This document shows positions 59,569 to 64,000 of a stretch of DNA of 64,000 nucleotides, piece by piece. Each line of letters opens with the position of its first letter. The stretch's first letter is position 1. The DNA comes from Aureimonas mangrovi (GTDB taxonomy: Bacteria; Pseudomonadota; Alphaproteobacteria; Rhizobiales; Rhizobiaceae). The translations under genes and the position numbers were made by a program. The notes under the pieces were generated by a model. The model was given only the letters and a program-made list of their open reading frames with translations, searched no databases and was not told the DNA's origin. The stretch is taken from the NCBI RefSeq assembly GCF_014058705.1, contig NZ_CP059692.1, forward strand, positions 2,051,001 through 2,115,000, written 5' to 3'.

Positions 59569-59966
59569 GGCGCTGGCTTTGGCTGCAGCGCGTGCGACTG
59601 TCAACGTGCGAAAACAGGTGCCGCGGGCGCTTCATCGCGTGCTCGAACTGCTAGCATGGTGTAGGCTGGCCTAACGTCCACGGTGGCATTGCACCGATCG
59701 TCCGGGGGCCAGGGCGGGCCGCTTTTCCGGCGCCGCAAGGGCTCCGCCCCCTTGCCGATCGAATTTTCGGCTTAACGTTAACCTTATGTTTAAACTTGTA
59801 GGGACCGCCCGGTTTTACGGTTTCTTTCGCCCGGACCGGCCACTACCATGAGGATGCGTCAATGCGTGCGCTCGCCCTTGGGCGGCGCGCGTCCCGTCCG
59901 GAGAGCGCTTCGTGCGTTCGCGGGGCCGGTGCGGGAACCCGGGTAACGAGTATCGAGGCGGCGAAG
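59569..59966. promoter_or_regulatory. Promoter/leader region of the giant protein gene
   Basis: 398 bp without gene. A GCAAGGG/CCCTTGC hairpin lies at 59735–59755. An AT-rich island follows at 59762–59800, including TTAACGTTAACC and TTTAAAC, unlike the GC-rich surroundings. TTAA at 59778–59781 and 59790–59793 are 8 bp apart, near but not equal to the CtrA spacing of 7. Confidence 0.45.
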
Positions 59967-62900
59967 ATGTCCAACACCAAGACGGCCGAGCAACTATCCG
60001 ATGAAGCTCTCTTCGAGCTGGAGGAAGCGCTGCGGGATACGGACTTCCTTCAGCCCGGCGATCTCGACGCCGGCAGGCAGGAGCCAGATCCGGACGATCT
60101 CGACCTGAGCGATCTCGACCTCGCCTTCAGCGAGTTCGACCGCAATTTCGAGGAGGCCACGAGCGCCCTACGCCAGGACGCGGGCGCCGCCACCGCTGAG
60201 ACCGGCCGGGCCGACAACGTCGTCGCCTTCGACATGCCGGAAGCAGCCGAGCCCGACGCCGGTCCTGTCGACGAGACGGCCGCGGCCGCGACGGCCGCCG
60301 CCATCGCCATGCTGCCCGCTGGCAACGCCGAGCGCGCGGCTTCCGCTTCCGCCGCCGATCGCACCCTTGGCGATCACCCAGCCCCTCGCGCCGACGAGGC
60401 CCCTCGCCGGGCCAACACGCCAGCGAACGACGAGAACCGTTCGGCGGCCGCGATGGCCGAGGGCATGTTCCAACGCCGCGCGTCCGCGCGTCCGGTCGTG
60501 ATCGGTGCGGTCGCGGCGGGCATCTGGGTGCTCGGCGTCGGCGCGGCCGCCACCGCCTTCTTCTCCACGGCAACCCTTTCGTCGGCAGGCCCGGAGCGCG
60601 CACTTCTTGTCGCGCTCTTCGCCGCCGCCGCACTGTTGCCGGCCCTGCTCATCATGGGCGTCGCATTCATGACGCGCCGCGCGCAGGACCTGCGCCTGAC
60701 CACCCGCTCACTTGCCGAGGTGGCACTGCGGCTCGCCGAGCCGGACGCGCTTGCCGGAGAACGCGTCTCGAGCGTCGGCCAGACGATCCGCCGCGAGGTT
60801 TCGGCTCTCGGCGAAGGCGTTGAGCGTTCGCTGGCCCGCATGAGCGAGCTGGAATCGCTCGTGCGCGGCGAGGTGAGTTCGCTGGAAAGCGCCTATGCCG
60901 ACAACGAGGTCCGCATCCGCGCTCTCGTCGGCGACATGGGCGCCGAGCGTGAGGCGCTTCTTTCTCATGCCGAGACGCTGCGCGGCTCGCTCGTCGGCGC
61001 CCATCAGCGCATGATCGAGGACGTGGACGGCGCCTCCGGCGACATCCTCTCCCGGATGGAGACCGCTTCGGAGCGTTTCAGCACGCTGATCTCGGAGCGT
61101 GGCGAGGCGCTGGCGCGCGAGCACGAGGAGCGCATGGCCGCGATGCTGGCGGCCTTCGAGGCGCAGAGCCGCGAGGCCGACGAACGCGCAGGCCTCGTCG
61201 CCCAGACCCTCTCCACCCGCATCTCCGAAACGGCCGAGTCCGCCGTCGAGCGCCTGCGCACCGCCGGGGCCGAGATCGGCACCCTTCTCGACGCGCGCAC
61301 CAACGCGCTCGATGCCCATGCCGAAGAGCTCGACACGCGCCTCTCGCGTGCGAGCGAAGAGGCGCTGGGCCGCCTGACCAAGGTCCACGACACGATCGAG
61401 ACGGCGCTTCGCGACAACACGCAGGGTCTCGACGAGGACAACACGATCTTCATCGCCACGCTGGCGGCCACGCTGTCCGAGCGTACCGAGCAGATCGAGG
61501 CCGAGGGCGAGCGCCTCATTGCGCGCCTCACCGCCGCTCTCGACGAGCGCGCAGAGCGGTCGCAGGCGCTTCTTTCGCAGAACGGCGACGACATGATCGG
61601 CCGCTTCGACGAGCGGCTCGGCAAGCTGGACGAGGCCGTCAACGGCCGCGCGGCCGAGCTCGTCGAATCGATCGATCGTCGCGCGGCGGCCATCGACAGT
61701 TCCACCGGCCGCGTCGCCGATCTCCTGCGCGAGCGCACGTCGGACTTCGCCCGCACGCTGACGGAGCGTGCCGGCGAGATCGCGCGTGCCTTCGCCGACG
61801 GCCAGGCCGAGTTCGGCACCCGCGCTAGCGATGCCGTCGCCCTTGCGAACGCCTCTCTGGACGGGCGGGTCGACGAGATCCGCGCCAGCCTCAACGCGCG
61901 TCTCGATGCGATCGCCGAACTCCTCGCCGAGCGGGCCAGCGATCTGGATACCTCCCTCGCCTTCGCGCAGCACAGCCTGGCGGCGACGCTGGAGGAGCGC
62001 GGTGACGCCATCTCGCAGACGATCGAGGGCAATCTCGAGCGCGTCAGCGGCCTTCTCGAAGGCGTCGAAGGCAAGCTCGCGTCCGGCGTCGACGAGAAGG
62101 CCACGCGTCTCGGCGGTGCGCTCGACGAGCGTGTCGCGCGCTTCGCCTCGCTGGTCGACGACAACCGCGTGCGCCTCGAGCGCGGCCTGGAGGAGCGTCT
62201 GGGCGCCTTCGAACGCCTGCTCGCCGACCGCAGCGAGGCGATCACCGTCTCCTTCGATGCCGGCCATCGCTCCGTCTCCGGCATGCTCGACGACCATTCC
62301 ACGCGCCTGTTCGGCGGCATTGAGGAGCGCGCACGCGACCTGTCCCGCTCGATCGAGGACAAGCTCACCGGCAGCGATGCGCTCATGCGCGAGAGCAGCG
62401 AGCGCATTCTTGCTTCGCTCGACAACCACGCCGCGCAGCTCGACGAGCATGTCGTCAAGCGCCTCGAAGACGCTCTCGCCGTCTCCGCCGAGAGCCGCGA
62501 ACGCTTCGTGGAACGTGTGTCTTCGGAGACCGCGAGCGTCCGCGAGACCTTCGACGAGGCCGCACGCCGCGTGGCCGACGAGCTTTCCGGCCGCGTCGAG
62601 ACACTGTCGCAGGCCGTGGACGCCTCGCGCAAACGGATGATCGAAGGCTTCGACGAGGGCGCGGGTCGCTTCCGCGAGACGCTGGAAGAGCGCTCGGACG
62701 GCTTCGCCAGGAATGTCGAGACCAGCCTTTCCAGCGCGCTGGCCGCAATGGAGAATGCGCTCGTTCTCATGACCGAAGGCCTAGACGGGCGCACGGCGAG
62801 CCTCAAGGCTGTCGGAGACGACATCCGCGAGACCGTGCTTTCGGGCCTGGAGGACAAGCTTTCGGCGGTCCAGTCGCTGCTGGATGGCTCGCAAGCCGGC

Positions 62901-64000
62901 TTCCTGGCGGGGATCGATGAGCGCGCGTCCCTTTTCGGAGCTGCCATCGACGAGCGACGCGACGCGCTGGCCGGTTCGGTCGACGAGCGCCTCACCGCCC
63001 TTCGCGAGACGCTCTCGCAGATCGATGCCCGCGTCTCCGGTGCGCTGGAGGATCAGCGCATCGACATCGCGACCAATGTCGAGGAGGCCGCCCGCTCGCT
63101 CGCCGCGACGCTCAGCGACCGCGCCGACGATGTGCGCCGCGCACTGGAGGACAGCGCCGGCGAGATCGGCCAGGCCCTCGATACGCGCCGCGAGGAGATC
63201 GCGGCCGTTCTCAACGGCGGCACGGACAACCTCAACACAGCTTTCGAGGAGCGTACCCAGGCAATTGCCACCACGCTCGAGCGTGGCCTCGGCAACGTCG
63301 AGCGCACGCTCGCCAACCGCGCCTCGCTGATCGCCGAGGCACTGCGCGAGGCGATCGTTTCCGCCACCGGGCTCATGGGTGCCGAGGCCGAGCGTGCCCG
63401 CGAAGGGCTCGAGGAGCAGACAAGGCGCCTCGCGCTCAGTGTCGGCGAGATCGGCACCGTGTTCGACCGCTCCAGCCAGACGGCACGCGAAAGCTTCAGC
63501 GCCGAGGCCGAGCGCTTCGGCGCGATGCTGGAGGAGATCGCCAGCGGCCTGCGCAGCCGCACGGAGGAAGCCCGTGAACTTCTGTCCGGCGAAGGCGAAC
63601 GCGTCGCGACGAGCTTCACCGAGGCGAGCCGCAATCTCCGCCAGATCGCCGAGGACGTCCGCGGCGACCTCTCGCAGGACGCCGATACGCTGGCCAAGCG
63701 CCTTGCCGACGTCTCCGCGCAGTTGCGCCAGGAGGCCGAGGAGGCCCGTGCGGGGCTTTCGGCGGAGGGTGGCCGGTTCGTCACGCAGATCGGCGGCGCC
63801 TCGCTGGCGATGCGCACCGAGGCGGAGGCCGCCCATTCGCGCCTCTCCGGGGTGGCGGGCGAGTTCGTCGAGACGCTCGGCGGCCTGACCACGCGCTTCA
63901 CCGAAGAGACCGAAAGCGCGCGCCGCGCGCTCGACCGCGGCTCCTCTTCGCTTGTCTCGTCGATCGGCGAAGCGACAAGCCTTCTGCGCGATGCCGGCGC
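59967..64000 (+). CDS. Giant coiled-coil/ApoE-like membrane protein, growth-pole-ring (GPR/RgsE)-like; 3' end outside window
   Basis: At least 1,344 codons, open to the window edge. Residues 1–170 are acidic and disordered-looking. Two membrane helices follow (about 176–198 and 212–235). After that there is a very long alanine-, glutamate-, arginine- and leucine-rich region without proline breaks, built of loose repeats such as …ERxxxLxxxLDER…, typical of apolipoprotein/kinesin-like helical repeats. In Agrobacterium and Sinorhizobium a giant protein of this architecture (GPR/RgsE) forms a ring at the growth pole and directs polar growth. Assignment rests on architecture; the missing C-terminus and lack of alignment limit it. 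ATG 59967 follows GAGGCGGCGAAG. Confidence 0.75.
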   Translation, partial: MSNTKTAEQLSDEALFELEEALRDTDFLQPGDLDAGRQEPDPDDLDLSDLDLAFSEFDRNFEEATSALRQDAGAATAETGRADNVVAFDMPEAAEPDAGPVDETAAAATAAAIAMLPAGNAERAASASAADRTLGDHPAPRADEAPRRANTPANDENRSAAAMAEGMFQRRASARPVVIGAVAAGIWVLGVGAAATAFFSTATLSSAGPERALLVALFAAAALLPALLIMGVAFMTRRAQDLRLTTRSLAEVALRLAEPDALAGERVSSVGQTIRREVSALGEGVERSLARMSELESLVRGEVSSLESAYADNEVRIRALVGDMGAEREALLSHAETLRGSLVGAHQRMIEDVDGASGDILSRMETASERFSTLISERGEALAREHEERMAAMLAAFEAQSREADERAGLVAQTLSTRISETAESAVERLRTAGAEIGTLLDARTNALDAHAEELDTRLSRASEEALGRLTKVHDTIETALRDNTQGLDEDNTIFIATLAATLSERTEQIEAEGERLIARLTAALDERAERSQALLSQNGDDMIGRFDERLGKLDEAVNGRAAELVESIDRRAAAIDSSTGRVADLLRERTSDFARTLTERAGEIARAFADGQAEFGTRASDAVALANASLDGRVDEIRASLNARLDAIAELLAERASDLDTSLAFAQHSLAATLEERGDAISQTIEGNLERVSGLLEGVEGKLASGVDEKATRLGGALDERVARFASLVDDNRVRLERGLEERLGAFERLLADRSEAITVSFDAGHRSVSGMLDDHSTRLFGGIEERARDLSRSIEDKLTGSDALMRESSERILASLDNHAAQLDEHVVKRLEDALAVSAESRERFVERVSSETASVRETFDEAARRVADELSGRVETLSQAVDASRKRMIEGFDEGAGRFRETLEERSDGFARNVETSLSSALAAMENALVLMTEGLDGRTASLKAVGDDIRETVLSGLEDKLSAVQSLLDGSQAGFLAGIDERASLFGAAIDERRDALAGSVDERLTALRETLSQIDARVSGALEDQRIDIATNVEEAARSLAATLSDRADDVRRALEDSAGEIGQALDTRREEIAAVLNGGTDNLNTAFEERTQAIATTLERGLGNVERTLANRASLIAEALREAIVSATGLMGAEAERAREGLEEQTRRLALSVGEIGTVFDRSSQTARESFSAEAERFGAMLEEIASGLRSRTEEARELLSGEGERVATSFTEASRNLRQIAEDVRGDLSQDADTLAKRLADVSAQLRQEAEEARAGLSAEGGRFVTQIGGASLAMRTEAEAAHSRLSGVAGEFVETLGGLTTRFTEETESARRALDRGSSSLVSSIGEATSLLRDAG

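Noticed and set aside
60708-63836. Several long leftward frames (350–660 codons) opposite the giant protein
   Set aside because: They arise from the repetitive codon pattern of the helical repeats; serine/arginine or leucine/glycine-rich products with no ribosome site or family features.
59967-64000. Tandem repeats resembling a CRISPR or satellite array
   Set aside because: Repeat units vary in sequence and keep one reading frame; they are protein heptad-like repeats, not DNA repeats with spacers.

Overview
This is a high-GC chromosomal backbone window from an alphaproteobacterium. The gene order cckA–recA–alaS, icd–SPOUT methyltransferase–murI–rpsD, grxD–bolA–purL–purQ–purS–purC–zeta subunit and purB is typical of Hyphomicrobiales (Rhizobiales). 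Other pointers are a PurS/PurQ/PurL split FGAM synthetase, an ATPase zeta-type DUF1476 protein, an EcfG-type promoter, a GTTC-N7-GTTC SOS box and a giant growth-pole-ring-like protein. The genus is not determinable by eye; an Aurantimonadaceae-like relative is only a guess.

Layout. 1–5.8 kb: 3' part of guaB (cut by the window edge), a Tat-exported metallo-hydrolase, a divergent DHA2-type MFS pump, and the ppx/gppA–rlmE pair. 6.1–8.6 kb: tRNA-Gln(CUG), then a gene-poor stretch holding one RgpF-like glycan gene with five N-terminal repeats; it looks accessory. 8.6–14.6 kb: leftward aminotransferase–hom–glpX–recJ run plus a small lipoprotein. 14.8–18.2 kb: phaC, map, radC rightward. 18.2–21.9 kb: usg, a molybdenum-enzyme maturation cluster (XdhC N-type, XdhC Rossmann-type, MoeA-like/MobA-like fusion) and a flavin reductase. 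22–30 kb: livG-livF-livH-livM, convergent livK across a perfect 21-bp hairpin, then a coupled trio of binding protein, P1 peptidase and DUF2259-like protein. 30–36 kb: purB, a proline-rich membrane protein, an EEP-fold protein, a 264-bp MITE-like element, cardiolipin synthase, a small hydrolase and an HpcH/HpaI aldolase. 36–42.8 kb: zeta subunit, purC, purS, purQ, three unknown exported or membrane proteins, purL, bolA, grxD. 42.9–50.6 kb: a second MFS pump, ttcA, rpsD, yqaE/pmp3, a secreted protein, murI, a tRNA methyltransferase, icd, a PRC-barrel-like protein. 50.7–64 kb: alaS, recA, cckA, a FliO-like protein, a 2Fe-2S ferredoxin and the first 1,344 codons of a giant coiled-coil/ApoE-like membrane protein.

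The genes are mainly housekeeping: purine synthesis (guaB, purB, purC, purS, purQ, purL), DNA repair (recJ, radC, recA), translation (rpsD, alaS, rlmE, ttcA, map, tRNA-Gln), envelope (murI, cls, giant protein) and cell-cycle control (cckA). I saw no CRISPR array, prophage, intact transposase or recognised defence system. The least ordinary items are the MITE-like element at 32.9–33.1 kb, the RgpF-like island next to the tRNA, the exported-protein genes inside the pur cluster, the FliO-like protein with a very long proline linker and the giant repeat protein at the right edge.
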